This document shows, in pieces, positions 51,614-61,003 of a DNA stretch of 64,000 nt (positions within the stretch are counted from its first letter, which is position 1; each line of letters begins with the position of its first letter). Under the pieces are notes generated by a model. That model ran no database searches. It had not been told where the DNA came from and saw only the letters and a program-made list of their open reading frames with translations. The stretch lies in contig CALRMX020000003.1 in the NCBI GenBank assembly GCA_943369355.1, positions 248,001-312,000 of the forward strand, read 5' to 3'. The stretch comes from UBA7662 sp943369355. GTDB taxonomy: Bacteria > Bacteroidota > Bacteroidia > UBA7662. Position numbers and translations under genes: made by a program.

Positions 51614-53053
51614 TTACTGACCTTGTCCAAGAGAATAAGCCGCCTTCCCGTCGAAGTGGTATAAATTTTCGGTTTTCACCACATCTATTCCTTTTTCTTC
51701 GGCTCGTTTCAGCAATTGAATAATCTGCATCTTCGAAAGCTGTCCCTTTTCGGGTTTGAAGCGGCAGCGCCAATGGTCGGTACAAAAGGTTTCTTCAAAT
51801 CCCTCGGGCCAAACTTTGATCCCGCGGTTGGTAATCATATTTAACTTTACTTCGTCCAGTGCCACACCCTGCATCATCACTGCCAGCGCATCTGGATCCG
51901 TACCCGGCCAGTGAACGAATAAATCAACCCCCATCAACTCCTTGTGCGCCGCCGCCTTACGTACATATTTCGGGAGATTGAGTGCTTGTTTGGCACTGTA
52001 GCTCACAGCCTTAAACTGGGTAGGCTTCAAGCCTAGGCGTGCAATCACAGCATCGGCGAAAGCACTGGTACCCACCTTCTCTTTGCTCACACCTTCTTTG
52101 TATACGTCGTAGGTATGAATGCCGTCTTCAATAGTTCTCAACCAAGCATTCTGAACTTTCTCGGCTACTTCACTTTGGCCAATATGGTTGAGCATCATGA
52201 TGGCACCCTGCAATAAACCACTCGGGTTGGCCATATCTTGACCAGCGCGGCGCGGTGCCGAACCGTGGATCGCCTCGAACATAGCGCAACTTTCGCCGAT
52301 ATTGGCCGAGCCAGCAAGTCCTACCGATCCTGCAATTTGAGCAGCTACATCACTGAGTACATCCCCATACAGGTTGGGCATTACAATTACATCAAATGCT
52401 TCGGGTGTATCGGCCATTTTTGCTGCCCCAATGTCGATAATCCAGTGTTCGTTTTCTATTTCGGGATATTCCTTGGCAATCTCATCAAATACCTGATGAA
52501 ACAACCCGTCGGTTTGTTTCATGATATTGTCTTTGGTAAAGCAGGTCACCTTTTTACGACCATAGGCCTTGGCGTATTCAAAAGCATAACGCACAATTTT
52601 TTCACAACCAGGTCTACTGATTAGCTTCAAACACTGGATTACCTCATCGGTTTGTTGGTGCTCAATGCCTGCATACAAGTCTTCTTCGTTCTCTCGTACA
52701 ATCACCACATCCATAATCGGATGTTTGGTGGCTACATAAGGATGTAAACTAATACACGGACGAATGTTAGCATACAATCCCAGGAATTTACGTGTGGTTA
52801 CATTCAAGCTCTTGTAACCACCACCTTGTGGAGTTGTGATAGGGGCTTTTAAAAAAACCTTATTCCTTCGAATGATATCCCACGATTCACGGGCAATTCC
52901 AGCAGTATTTCCAGCCAAATAAACTTTCTCGCCAACTTCAATTTCGTCGATTTCGAGCTGTGCGCCTGCAGCCAACAGTATTTTAAGTGTGGCATCCATG
53001 ATTTCAGGTCCAATGCCATCTCCTTTTGCAACAGTAATTCTGGTTTTTGTCAT
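51614..53053 (-). CDS. icd: NADP-dependent isocitrate dehydrogenase, long form
   Basis: TCA-cycle oxidation of isocitrate to 2-oxoglutarate. Substrate and metal motifs are VAKGDGIGPEIMDATLKI, KSLNVTTRKFLGLYANIRPC, VIVRENEEDLYAGIEH and MPNLYGDVLSDVAAQIAGS; the coenzyme region is AIHGSAPRRAGQDMANPSG. At 479 aa it carries a C-terminal extension of about 150 residues (VDLFVHWPGTDPDALAVMMQ), as in Thermus-type long enzymes. Start at ATG 53053 (MTKTRITVAKGDG); 53059 is possible. Divergent LysR gene next door. Confidence 0.93.
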   Translation of the reverse strand: MTKTRITVAKGDGIGPEIMDATLKILLAAGAQLEIDEIEVGEKVYLAGNTAGIARESWDIIRRNKVFLKAPITTPQGGGYKSLNVTTRKFLGLYANIRPCISLHPYVATKHPIMDVVIVRENEEDLYAGIEHQQTDEVIQCLKLISRPGCEKIVRYAFEYAKAYGRKKVTCFTKDNIMKQTDGLFHQVFDEIAKEYPEIENEHWIIDIGAAKMADTPEAFDVIVMPNLYGDVLSDVAAQIAGSVGLAGSANIGESCAMFEAIHGSAPRRAGQDMANPSGLLQGAIMMLNHIGQSEVAEKVQNAWLRTIEDGIHTYDVYKEGVSKEKVGTSAFADAVIARLGLKPTQFKAVSYSAKQALNLPKYVRKAAAHKELMGVDLFVHWPGTDPDALAVMMQGVALDEVKLNMITNRGIKVWPEGFEETFCTDHWRCRFKPEKGQLSKMQIIQLLKRAEEKGIDVVKTENLYHFDGKAAYSLGQGQ

Positions 53054-53125
53054 GCTCATTGAGTTTAGTGCTGCAAATTTGCTAGGCACATATCATTCTT
53101 TTTTATTTATATTCATCATAGTAAT

Positions 53126-53142
53126 CATAAATTATACTTATG
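53126..53142. promoter_or_regulatory. Candidate LysR-type operator overlapping the regulator's start codon
   Basis: CATAA-N7-TTATG, a symmetrical T-N11-A type motif in the 86-bp gap between icd and the lysR-type gene. The right half-site contains the regulator's own ATG, so bound protein would block its own expression. Confidence 0.45.
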
Positions 53143-54051
53143 AATTATACGCTCCAGCAATTGGAAGTACTACACCAAATCGCCGAAACAGGAAGTGTGA
53201 CACGCGCTGCTGAACAACTCTTCATTACGCAACCTGCAGCTTCTATTCAGCTTAAAAAATTACAAGATCAATTTGAGCTACCATTGCTTGAACATGTGGG
53301 CCGAAAAGTGTATCTCACCGACTTCGGCAAAGAAGTGGCGGCCACGGCAAGTAGAATACTCGACGAGTTATACGCCATACATTATCGTGCATTGGCACAT
53401 AAGGGATTACTTACGGGTAAACTCACCGTTTCAGTAGTGTCTACAGGTAAGTACGTTATGCCTTATCTGCTTAGCCCATTCATGAAAATCCATCAAAACC
53501 TCGAACTTCAAATGGAGGTAACCAACAAAGAACAAGTAGTGGCCTCACTCGAACAAAACCGAGTCGACTTTGCGCTGGTTTCCATCGTCCCTGAACAACC
53601 CGAAGTGGAAACCTTGGGGTTATTGAGCAACGAATTGTATTTGGTAGGCAGGCCGGAGTGGAATAAGTTTCCTGGGCAAAAAAGTTCGCCCGAACTACTT
53701 GAACATTTACCGCTGATCTTTAGGGAAGCAGGATCGGGCACTCGATTGGTCAACGAGAAGTTCATCAACGACCACCAACTCAAAGTGAAACGAAGGCTCG
53801 AACTGAGCTCAAACGAAGCAGTAAAACAGGCGGTTTTGTCCGGACTAGGCTGCAGCATCATGCCTCGTATAGGCATTAAGCAAGAACTTGCCTCAGGTGA
53901 ACTGGTCATTATCCCCGTACAGCAGTTGCCAATGATCACTCAATGGAACTTGGTATGGCGGAAAGGAAAAGCATTCAGTCCTGCCGCTAATGCTTTTTTA
54001 ATGTATCTAGAATCAGAAAAAGAGTTTCTTTTAAGTCAGCTTACTGCTTGA
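53140..54051 (+). CDS. LysR family transcriptional regulator
   Basis: 303 aa. The N-terminal winged HTH reads LQQLEVLHQIAETGSVTRAA and LFITQPAASIQLKKLQ. A C-terminal periplasmic-binding-like effector domain follows (VSVVSTGKYVMPYLLSPF, EAGSGTRLVNEKFI). The type is closest to CbbR/CysB-like regulators. It is divergent from icd, so icd is the first candidate target, together with itself. Confidence 0.92.
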   Translation: MNYTLQQLEVLHQIAETGSVTRAAEQLFITQPAASIQLKKLQDQFELPLLEHVGRKVYLTDFGKEVAATASRILDELYAIHYRALAHKGLLTGKLTVSVVSTGKYVMPYLLSPFMKIHQNLELQMEVTNKEQVVASLEQNRVDFALVSIVPEQPEVETLGLLSNELYLVGRPEWNKFPGQKSSPELLEHLPLIFREAGSGTRLVNEKFINDHQLKVKRRLELSSNEAVKQAVLSGLGCSIMPRIGIKQELASGELVIIPVQQLPMITQWNLVWRKGKAFSPAANAFLMYLESEKEFLLSQLTA

Positions 54052-54055
54052 ACTA

Positions 54056-55120
54056 ATGGTTTACTTACTTTTCAACTGGCGCGAAACGCTCTGTTTAGTC
54101 CTCATTATTTTTTGTGGTCTTACCGATGCTTCTGGCCAACGCTGGTGGGGATTAAACGACTCTACGCAGATCACGTTGAATGCTGACAGCACTTTGATTG
54201 CAGGTAGAAAAAGACTTTACTTACATACAACCGTAGGAGGTACGCAACTCGTACGCGACTTCTCCCAATCCGATTCCGATTATTATATACGCGACTTGGA
54301 TGTGCAACGCCCCGGACATTGGTGGGTGGTCGTGGGTAGTCGTTACATTGGAAACGACAGCAAGCTTTTCCGCAGTACCAATTATGGCAGCCAATGGGTA
54401 GAGGATACAGCCTACTTTCAAGCGGCTCGTTTCACAGGATTTTTTCCGGAATACCGCTCACTCAATCAGCTCAGCTTTTTAGGAAGCGACACCATCATAG
54501 GTACAGTGGGGTACTACAATTCGGGTTTGGTGTATTCTATCAACGGAGGTCAAAGCTGGAATTCGTGGTTCGAAAATTTAATAGTGCACTATCAGGGAGT
54601 ACTCCGCTGTGGCGACTCTACCTTCATCTACGGCTATCCGGGCGACGGATTCCGTGCCATGATGTTTGGATTTCCCAATGCCTTGCTATTTTCTTCCGAC
54701 TCGACCGGTAGCTGGTCCAACTTTTCAACTAACTCCTACCATCCAGCATGTCACAATAACCGCCCCGGTTGTATTTATCCACCTTTCGACTCCACCACTA
54801 TCCCTTCAATCTATGCATGGTTTGCCGCTGAGGTTCAACGGCGTTGCCAAATAGTAAGTACTGAAGCTGAACAGTTAGCGCCTACATTGACACCCTTTCC
54901 AAACCCATTTATAAAAACCCTTTATTTCAAAAATCGGGAAAATGGTCAACGTTTGAATTATCAGCTCTACAATAGTCAAGCACAAGTACTCACCAGCGGA
55001 ATCCTTGATGAGGATATGTTGGAGCTCGACGAAAGTTTAAATGCAGGTTGGTATATACTGGTGCTAATCGATTCGCACGGATTAAAACAACGATTTCCAC
55101 TCCTCAAACAAGCCGATTAG
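54056..55120 (+). CDS. Secreted BNR/Asp-box protein with T9SS-type C-terminal sorting domain
   Basis: 354 aa. The signal peptide ends near GLTDASGQ. The body has Asp-box-like turns typical of sialidase-type propellers (LFRSTNYGSQWVE, VYSINGGQSWNSW) and a Cys-containing insert (HPACHNNRPGCIYP). The last about 75 residues look like the type A sorting domain of the type IX system: PFPNPFIKTLYF, a beta-rich middle and GWYILVLIDSHGLKQRF. It is probably exported to the surface. Ligand unknown. It starts 4 nt after the LysR gene. Confidence 0.78.
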   Translation: MVYLLFNWRETLCLVLIIFCGLTDASGQRWWGLNDSTQITLNADSTLIAGRKRLYLHTTVGGTQLVRDFSQSDSDYYIRDLDVQRPGHWWVVVGSRYIGNDSKLFRSTNYGSQWVEDTAYFQAARFTGFFPEYRSLNQLSFLGSDTIIGTVGYYNSGLVYSINGGQSWNSWFENLIVHYQGVLRCGDSTFIYGYPGDGFRAMMFGFPNALLFSSDSTGSWSNFSTNSYHPACHNNRPGCIYPPFDSTTIPSIYAWFAAEVQRRCQIVSTEAEQLAPTLTPFPNPFIKTLYFKNRENGQRLNYQLYNSQAQVLTSGILDEDMLELDESLNAGWYILVLIDSHGLKQRFPLLKQAD

Positions 55121-55121
55121 T

Positions 55122-56951
55122 TTATAACCTGCCAGGTAAAAGAACAAACTGAATGAAATTAACCTCGAGTTGATTGAGGTTTAGTTTTTTGCCGTTACCA
55201 AAATCTAGTTCATCACCGGGTATCCACCGTAAACAGGTACGCAAATACCAGCTTTGAATCCGATCGGGACGTATGTCCCAACCAAAAATCACCCCTGGAC
55301 GAAACGCAGCACTTTCTGCACTACTCAGGAGTTGTCCATTTTGTGAAAATTGCCCCTCAAAAATCTCGTAGCTTACCAACGGTCCTACAAAAGGAACAAA
55401 ACCGTGATAATCGCCAAAGAATTTGTAGGCCTCCAGGTTTACTGCACGACGTTTCAGCTCAAAATCAGTCCCGTAAGCCGACGAGGAATAACTAAATCCT
55501 CTGAATACTGCACTTGCTTGTAAATCAGATTTATGCCAATAATATCCTACCATTACTTCGGGATATAAATTCCCTACACGTGGCTGCACAAACCCACTGT
55601 TGTCGTTAAAAAAAGAACTCGACTCTTTTGAAAAGAAGCTCACCGACGGTCCTAAGCCAAAGGTAAACCCATCTAATCTCCCCAATTTGGACAAAGTATC
55701 GGTATACCATGCGGTTTTTCCGTTCAGCCAATTTTTCTCAGCACTTAAGGTTGTTTCGAGCATAAACTTATACCCTAGTCGTATACCTATTGGGGGTAAA
55801 TTGATATTTGTTGCAGGTCCAGCAGCAAATCGATAACTCGTTTGAGGAGTAGCAGTATAACTCATACCGAAGTCGATCAAATGCGGGCCGCGATTATAAT
55901 AAAGACCTGCCGAAAGGGGCATCCGATGCACTAAACTTCTGTCGCCATCACCTTGCTGAAAACTCGCCATGCGATGCGAAAACCCAAGGTAAGGACGTAG
56001 CTTTTTGTCGGCTATTTGCCATGGAAAAAACCTAAATCCTGTTTCAACCCGCTCGCGATAGCCTTCCGACTCCAGGTGCGCTATTGGAAAGGCTACGAAA
56101 AAATCGGCATGGCCCCAAAAATGCGTGCCACCGATAATGACACGAGCTGCACCTTGTTCGGTCGTATTTACTGGAGCTCCATTGTTTGCCGCAGGAATAT
56201 AGCCGAAATCCACTCCGGTATTCAATTGGGCAAAACGATGTCGTGTTTTAGCCTCGGTATAGGGTTGCGCTTCAACAGCGGTACTGAAAAAAACAAGAGT
56301 GGCCAATACTGCAATGGTTCCTTTTAAACCTTGCTTCATGATTACGCTCGACTTTTTACGACTCAACTTAAAGTTCCAGAAAACAATGATAGGGCTGAGC
56401 AACCAAGTGGGCAATAACCAAATGTACCAAGCCGCTTCTACATTCACCACTAAACTAGCCGTAACTACCGCTATGAATGTCCCCACCATATTCCCTAAAT
56501 GTCTGCGTAACCATGCATTGGCTGGCAAACCACCACCACGCCACAGCACCACATAAATTCGCATGTCGTTAATCACCAAACTCAATTGAATGGCAGCGAA
56601 AACCCACAAAACCAGCCCCCCTTCCGAGAGCATACAAATAGCAGTAACCAATCCGGTTAACCATAAAATGAGATCGAGGCCATTGGGCATCAACCCTTTG
56701 TTTTCTACCGAGCGTTTTCCAGCATAGTTCTGATACAGGGTAAAAAAACCAACCAGCAATAAAAATGGATTCCATTTGAGGATGGCCATGGTAATAGCCG
56801 TAAACGAAACAACTAAAACCGCATAAAAAAATACCCTTCCCGCCAATGGATGATCTGGGCTAAACTTTCGCAAAATGAGGGCGGTTAATCCAGCAAGCAA
56901 TGCTGTTGTCCCGGCGCCAATATGGAAAAATAGAAGAGAATCGTATAACAT
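55122..56951 (-). CDS. Fusion ORF: seven-TM DUF2306-like inner-membrane domain plus outer-membrane barrel domain
   Basis: One uninterrupted frame of 609 codons from ATG 56951. The first about 200 codons encode seven TM segments starting LLFFHIGAGTTALLAGL and HPLAGRVFFYAVLVV, with the paired His of DUF2306-like haem-type membrane proteins. At codon 205 a fresh Met (56339) begins a typical signal peptide (MKQGLKGTIAVLATLVFFST to EAQ). About 375 residues of beta-barrel sequence follow. The two parts belong to different membranes, so either two proteins are made from one frame or a stop codon has been lost. Functions unknown. Confidence 0.75.
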   Translation of the reverse strand: MLYDSLLFFHIGAGTTALLAGLTALILRKFSPDHPLAGRVFFYAVLVVSFTAITMAILKWNPFLLLVGFFTLYQNYAGKRSVENKGLMPNGLDLILWLTGLVTAICMLSEGGLVLWVFAAIQLSLVINDMRIYVVLWRGGGLPANAWLRRHLGNMVGTFIAVVTASLVVNVEAAWYIWLLPTWLLSPIIVFWNFKLSRKKSSVIMKQGLKGTIAVLATLVFFSTAVEAQPYTEAKTRHRFAQLNTGVDFGYIPAANNGAPVNTTEQGAARVIIGGTHFWGHADFFVAFPIAHLESEGYRERVETGFRFFPWQIADKKLRPYLGFSHRMASFQQGDGDRSLVHRMPLSAGLYYNRGPHLIDFGMSYTATPQTSYRFAAGPATNINLPPIGIRLGYKFMLETTLSAEKNWLNGKTAWYTDTLSKLGRLDGFTFGLGPSVSFFSKESSSFFNDNSGFVQPRVGNLYPEVMVGYYWHKSDLQASAVFRGFSYSSSAYGTDFELKRRAVNLEAYKFFGDYHGFVPFVGPLVSYEIFEGQFSQNGQLLSSAESAAFRPGVIFGWDIRPDRIQSWYLRTCLRWIPGDELDFGNGKKLNLNQLEVNFIQFVLLPGRL

Positions 56952-57125
56952 CGCCGATAAATTGGTACGATGCAAAACAAAGCTTGTCCATGTTGAAAAT
57001 TGACCTTTTAGGGGCTAACAGCAACTTTTGGGGTGAAATGCAAGCTGCTGCTTTAGGGCGAACCATCTAAAAGAGCACTGTATTATAAACATCAATAACC
57101 GAAGGAAACGGTTTCAGTTTCGGCA

Positions 57126-57983
57126 TCAGAACTTTTCACGAATCTTCGAACCTTGGCTCCTTGCCACGGGTACAAATTCATCTGTGGTTCGTAAATGCAA
57201 TTTATACCCTTGCGCATTGCCCGAAAACCGAGCCACGTGCAATCGATTAACCAAATAACTTTTATGACAACGCCAAAATTGAGTATGCCCATCTAAATCG
57301 CTCTCTATCTTTTTCAAACTCGTTCTTACAAGCGCTTTTTGCAATTGCTGGCGCTCATTAAAATATTTAACTAGCACATAGTTATCGGAAGCTTCGGCAT
57401 ACACCAAATGGTTGGCTTCCAAAGTTAAATCTTCATCTTGATTGTCGGAATGAATCACGATTTTAGCATCCAACCGTGTAGGATCTTGCCTTTCGGGGTG
57501 TATCTCTTCGTTCAAATTCGCAGCAGCCAGTCTATACTTACGCTCCAGCCAAATCTGATTGAGGATATAACTAATGCCAACTGGAAACAACCCAATTACC
57601 AAGGTGTAAACTTCAAAATTGATGAGCTCTTTAAGTACCAGCGGCTCATAAAAGAGAAACGCCGTGAGTATCCAATTTCCCAAACCAATTGAGAAAATGT
57701 TCACCATGGTCCAGAAAATTTGATGACCTGTAGTCCAGCTTTGCTCAGCGAATAAGCCAGGAAGGAGCGGTACAATAAACACGTTTAGCACCATCATCAC
57801 GACAAAACAAACCGCCCCATACGAAAACGAAACGAACAACATGGGGAATTGTGACTCGTCGACCCCAAAAGGCCTGAAAATAAACAAGAAAAACCAGGTA
57901 AATAAGCTAAACAGTATGCTCATCCGTATCCGTGAGCGCCGACTAACAAGTAACGGATAAGGTTTTTGTAAAATTTCGAACAT
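57126..57983 (-). CDS. Membrane-anchored LytTR transcriptional regulator
   Basis: 285 aa. The N-terminal half has four TM segments (ILFSLFTWFFLFIFRPFG, FVVMMVLNVFIVPLLPGLF, IGLGNWILTAFLFY, TLVIGLFPVGISYI). The C-terminal half is a LytTR DNA-binding domain: VYAEASDNYVLVKYF, LKKIESDL, FWRCHKSYLVNRLHV. A one-component sensor that would bind DNA from the membrane. It lies downstream of, and may regulate, the fusion ORF or the divergent AlkD-like gene. Confidence 0.9.
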   Translation of the reverse strand: MFEILQKPYPLLVSRRSRIRMSILFSLFTWFFLFIFRPFGVDESQFPMLFVSFSYGAVCFVVMMVLNVFIVPLLPGLFAEQSWTTGHQIFWTMVNIFSIGLGNWILTAFLFYEPLVLKELINFEVYTLVIGLFPVGISYILNQIWLERKYRLAAANLNEEIHPERQDPTRLDAKIVIHSDNQDEDLTLEANHLVYAEASDNYVLVKYFNERQQLQKALVRTSLKKIESDLDGHTQFWRCHKSYLVNRLHVARFSGNAQGYKLHLRTTDEFVPVARSQGSKIREKF

Positions 57984-58057
57984 AATTAATCCGAATTACG
58001 CGAAAAGAAATTGTTTTGAGTCGAATTTCTCACGAATCTTTACACCTGACAAATCTA

Positions 58058-59143
58058 ATGGCAGAGCCCCTCAAAAATCTTTATTCTACAGCGTATATCC
58101 AAAAAGTTTGCATGGCCTGTGCTCGGGAAATTGAGCAGTTTGATGCCGTAACTTTTCAAAACCAAGTGTTCGATGAAGTTTGGGAAAGTAGGGAATTGAA
58201 ATCGAGAACGCGTCATTTGGCGACTGTAATAGGCCGATTTATACCTGGCAATTATGCTCAAAAAATAGAAACACTTGAGCGAATCAGTCGTGGTTTTTCA
58301 GGATATCCATCCATTTTTTTCTCCGACTTCATCGAGGTCTACGGTCTCGAAGAACCCGATATCTCCATTCCTGCATTGGCCACCTTCACACCCATCTGCA
58401 GTAGCGAATTTGCCATACGCCCTTTTTTGATTCGTTACCCGCAACTAACCATGGAGGCAGTACTCGACTGGGCAAAAAGCGACAATGCTCACGTGCGGCG
58501 TTTGGCATCGGAGGGTATTCGCCCACGTTTGCCTTGGGGACAAGATGTACCTTGGATTAAAAAAACTCCAAGCGAGGTACTTCCCGTATTGGAATTGCTC
58601 AAAAACGACCCTTCCGAATATGTCCGTCGTTCGGTCGCCAACAATTTAAACGATATCAGCAAATCCCACCCCTCCCTGGTGATTGAGCTCGCTAAACGTT
58701 GGAAAGGCATATCTTCAGAAACCGACAAACTCCTTAAACATGCCTTGCGTGGACTTTTGAAAAAAGGCAACAGCGATGCCTTGGCATTATTCGATTTTGT
58801 GCCGGTGCAATTGAGCATTCATCGTTTCGAACTTGATCGAAATAGGCTGAAGATTGGCGAAAAACTAGGGTTTAACATCGCATTACGTATGGATAGTCCT
58901 ACCCAAAAAATCAGGCTTGAATATGTTGTTAATTACCAAAAAGCGAATGGAAGCAAGAGCCCTAAGGTGTTCCAACTAACTGAAACAGCACTTGCATTGG
59001 GCGAGGAGCTTAAAATCCATCGACATCATGCTTTTGCGAATCTTACCACTCGAATACATTATCCTGGAACGCACGAAATACACCTGCACATCAACGGACG
59101 CTCAGTTGCTCAGCTTGAGTTCATGCTCGAACCAAACCAATAA
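58058..59143 (+). CDS. DNA alkylation repair family HEAT-repeat protein (AlkD/AlkC-like)
   Basis: 361 aa from ATG 58058. An all-helical HEAT array runs over the first 250 residues: RLASEGIRPRLPWGQDVPWI and YVRRSVANNLNDISKSHP are the family landmarks around the lesion-binding cleft. A C-terminal beta domain of about 110 residues (GEKLGFNIALRMDSPTQKI) follows, a known addition in AlkC-like proteins. It probably removes alkylated purines. A 14-codon longer frame exists but starts inside the divergent promoter region. Confidence 0.87.
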   Translation: MAEPLKNLYSTAYIQKVCMACAREIEQFDAVTFQNQVFDEVWESRELKSRTRHLATVIGRFIPGNYAQKIETLERISRGFSGYPSIFFSDFIEVYGLEEPDISIPALATFTPICSSEFAIRPFLIRYPQLTMEAVLDWAKSDNAHVRRLASEGIRPRLPWGQDVPWIKKTPSEVLPVLELLKNDPSEYVRRSVANNLNDISKSHPSLVIELAKRWKGISSETDKLLKHALRGLLKKGNSDALALFDFVPVQLSIHRFELDRNRLKIGEKLGFNIALRMDSPTQKIRLEYVVNYQKANGSKSPKVFQLTETALALGEELKIHRHHAFANLTTRIHYPGTHEIHLHINGRSVAQLEFMLEPNQ

Positions 59144-60967
59144 CTAGCTCGCCACGGCGAAAGCTTCTAGCACCGGTAGCACAAACAAAACTGAGGTCCC
59201 TTTTCCAGGTGCCGATTGAATTTCCATGGTCCCACCCATTAGTCCAGTACGTGTTTTAAGATTGTCCCAGCCAATGCCACTGCTTTTTTCTACCAAAGCC
59301 AAATCGAATCCTTTGCCATTGTCGCGTATCGAAATGAGCAAATCCTCACCATCTCCTTGAATATCCAATACAATACGACTGGCTTCGGCATGCTTCAACA
59401 TATTCCCAGTAACTTCTTGTACCATCCTGTAAATCGACATTTCAGTTTGTGCATCAAAACGTCTGGTCTCGTCGTCGATATACAATTCAAACTGCAACTT
59501 CCCTTCCAAGCGATCGGCTAAAGTACGTATGGCAGCCATCAAGCCTTTATTCATTAAGGCTACAGGCATCAGATTGTGTGAAATATGACGTACTTCTTGA
59601 ACGGCCTCATCAATCATTTGAATTTGCTCTTTCACTTTTTCCGAAAATGGTGGACTCAATTGCACTTCAAATACCGATGTGTGCAGTTTTATCGCCGCTA
59701 AGAGTTGCCCTACACCGTCGTGGAGTTCGCGTGCGATTCTGCTACGTTCCTTTTCTTCGGCTTTAATTACTGCCTGAAAGCTTGTCCGTTGCAACTCTGC
59801 CTTTTCCGCACGTTGACGCAGCTGCTGGCGGTTATACACAAACCCAAACACCATAATCAAACTCAATAGGGCCGAAATAGCCCCCCACAACAATTGAAGT
59901 CTCGATTGTTTTTCGGCTTCGAGTTCGAGGGCACTTACTTGGGCCTCTTGGCGTAAGCGTTCATTATCGCGTTCCTTTTCTGCAACTTGAAACCGCTTTT
60001 CCAGCTCCATTATTCGATTATTCGAAGCAATATTGAATAGGCTATCGTCGAGGAGGGCATACTCCTCATGAAGTCGAAAAGCTTTTTCGTAGGCTCCAAG
60101 TTCTGCATAAGCTTCTGCGTTTAGCTTCAAAGCACTCTTGACCAAATGAAGGTAGCCTATACGCTTTCCCAGAGCAATAGCCTCATCGAGCAGCCTTGGG
60201 ACTTTTGAAAACTCTTTTGAAATAGCGAGCATTTCCGCCTGCATCATCCTGCTCTCGGCCATGCCGTTGAGGTCGTTTCGAATTTTACGAATGAGATACC
60301 CTTGCTCGAAAAGGCGGTTGGCTTCATCGAAGTTGCCTTGCAGCGCTGCCAAGCCAGCCAAATGATTCAAACTGTATGGAAGGCCTATCGAGTCGTTTCT
60401 TTCGCGCTTCATGGCCAACGAACGTTCATAAAACCACTTTGCTGCTTTGAAGTCCTTTTTCAGCTCGTACAGGACACCCAAGTTATCGTATCCTCCCACC
60501 AAACGTTCAGAATCGCCTTGCGATTGCAAAATCTTAATACCGGTTTCCATCTGTTCGATGGCCAACTTCAAATCGCGCCGTTTTACTTGATAACCCATAT
60601 TCAGAAATACCCCTCCCATTCGGCTGCTGTCGCCAGCCTCCCGATACGATTCAATCGACGCAAGATGTGCTTCAACAGCCAACTCATACCGCCCTTGATA
60701 ATAGGCTACTAAGGCTTTCATTTGATAAGCATCACCCAGAAAAACAGCATTTTTTACTTTCTTAGACCAAACCACCAGCGAGTCAGCTAGCTTTTCGGTT
60801 CGTGCCAAATCTGCTACCAATGCATCGTATGGAATTTTCAGCAATGCTTCGAGATTCTTGGTCGTTGGTTTTTCGCGAAATCGGGTTTCCAAGCTGTCAA
60901 TATCACTCGCTTGCGCAATACCAAGCATAAAAAAAGCCGTCATTATAAAAAGCAAATATGCCCGCAT
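59144..60967 (-). CDS. TPR sensor histidine kinase of the NarL-partner type
   Basis: 607 aa. The signal peptide (YLLFIMTAFFMLGIAQAS) is followed by about 300 residues of tetratricopeptide repeats. A single TM segment (LLWGAISALLSLIMVFGFVY) and a coiled coil lead to a HisKA_3 domain, IARELHDGVGQLLAAIKL, and a HATPase domain, DNGKGFDLALVEKSSGIG. Partner regulators of this class are NarL/LuxR type; none is adjacent. Convergent and abutting with the AlkD-like gene. Confidence 0.92.
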   Translation of the reverse strand: MRAYLLFIMTAFFMLGIAQASDIDSLETRFREKPTTKNLEALLKIPYDALVADLARTEKLADSLVVWSKKVKNAVFLGDAYQMKALVAYYQGRYELAVEAHLASIESYREAGDSSRMGGVFLNMGYQVKRRDLKLAIEQMETGIKILQSQGDSERLVGGYDNLGVLYELKKDFKAAKWFYERSLAMKRERNDSIGLPYSLNHLAGLAALQGNFDEANRLFEQGYLIRKIRNDLNGMAESRMMQAEMLAISKEFSKVPRLLDEAIALGKRIGYLHLVKSALKLNAEAYAELGAYEKAFRLHEEYALLDDSLFNIASNNRIMELEKRFQVAEKERDNERLRQEAQVSALELEAEKQSRLQLLWGAISALLSLIMVFGFVYNRQQLRQRAEKAELQRTSFQAVIKAEEKERSRIARELHDGVGQLLAAIKLHTSVFEVQLSPPFSEKVKEQIQMIDEAVQEVRHISHNLMPVALMNKGLMAAIRTLADRLEGKLQFELYIDDETRRFDAQTEMSIYRMVQEVTGNMLKHAEASRIVLDIQGDGEDLLISIRDNGKGFDLALVEKSSGIGWDNLKTRTGLMGGTMEIQSAPGKGTSVLFVLPVLEAFAVAS

Positions 60968-60983
60968 AGAAGATGGAATTTGA

Positions 60984-60995
60984 CCTAAATTTAGG
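60984..60995. promoter_or_regulatory. 12-bp palindrome between divergent kinase and atoE genes
   Basis: CCTAAATTTAGG. Its core TAAATTTA approximates TAnnTTTG on both strands, so it could act as a shared -7 region or as an operator in this 36-bp gap. Confidence 0.35.
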
Positions 60996-61003
60996 CTTTT
61001 CCT

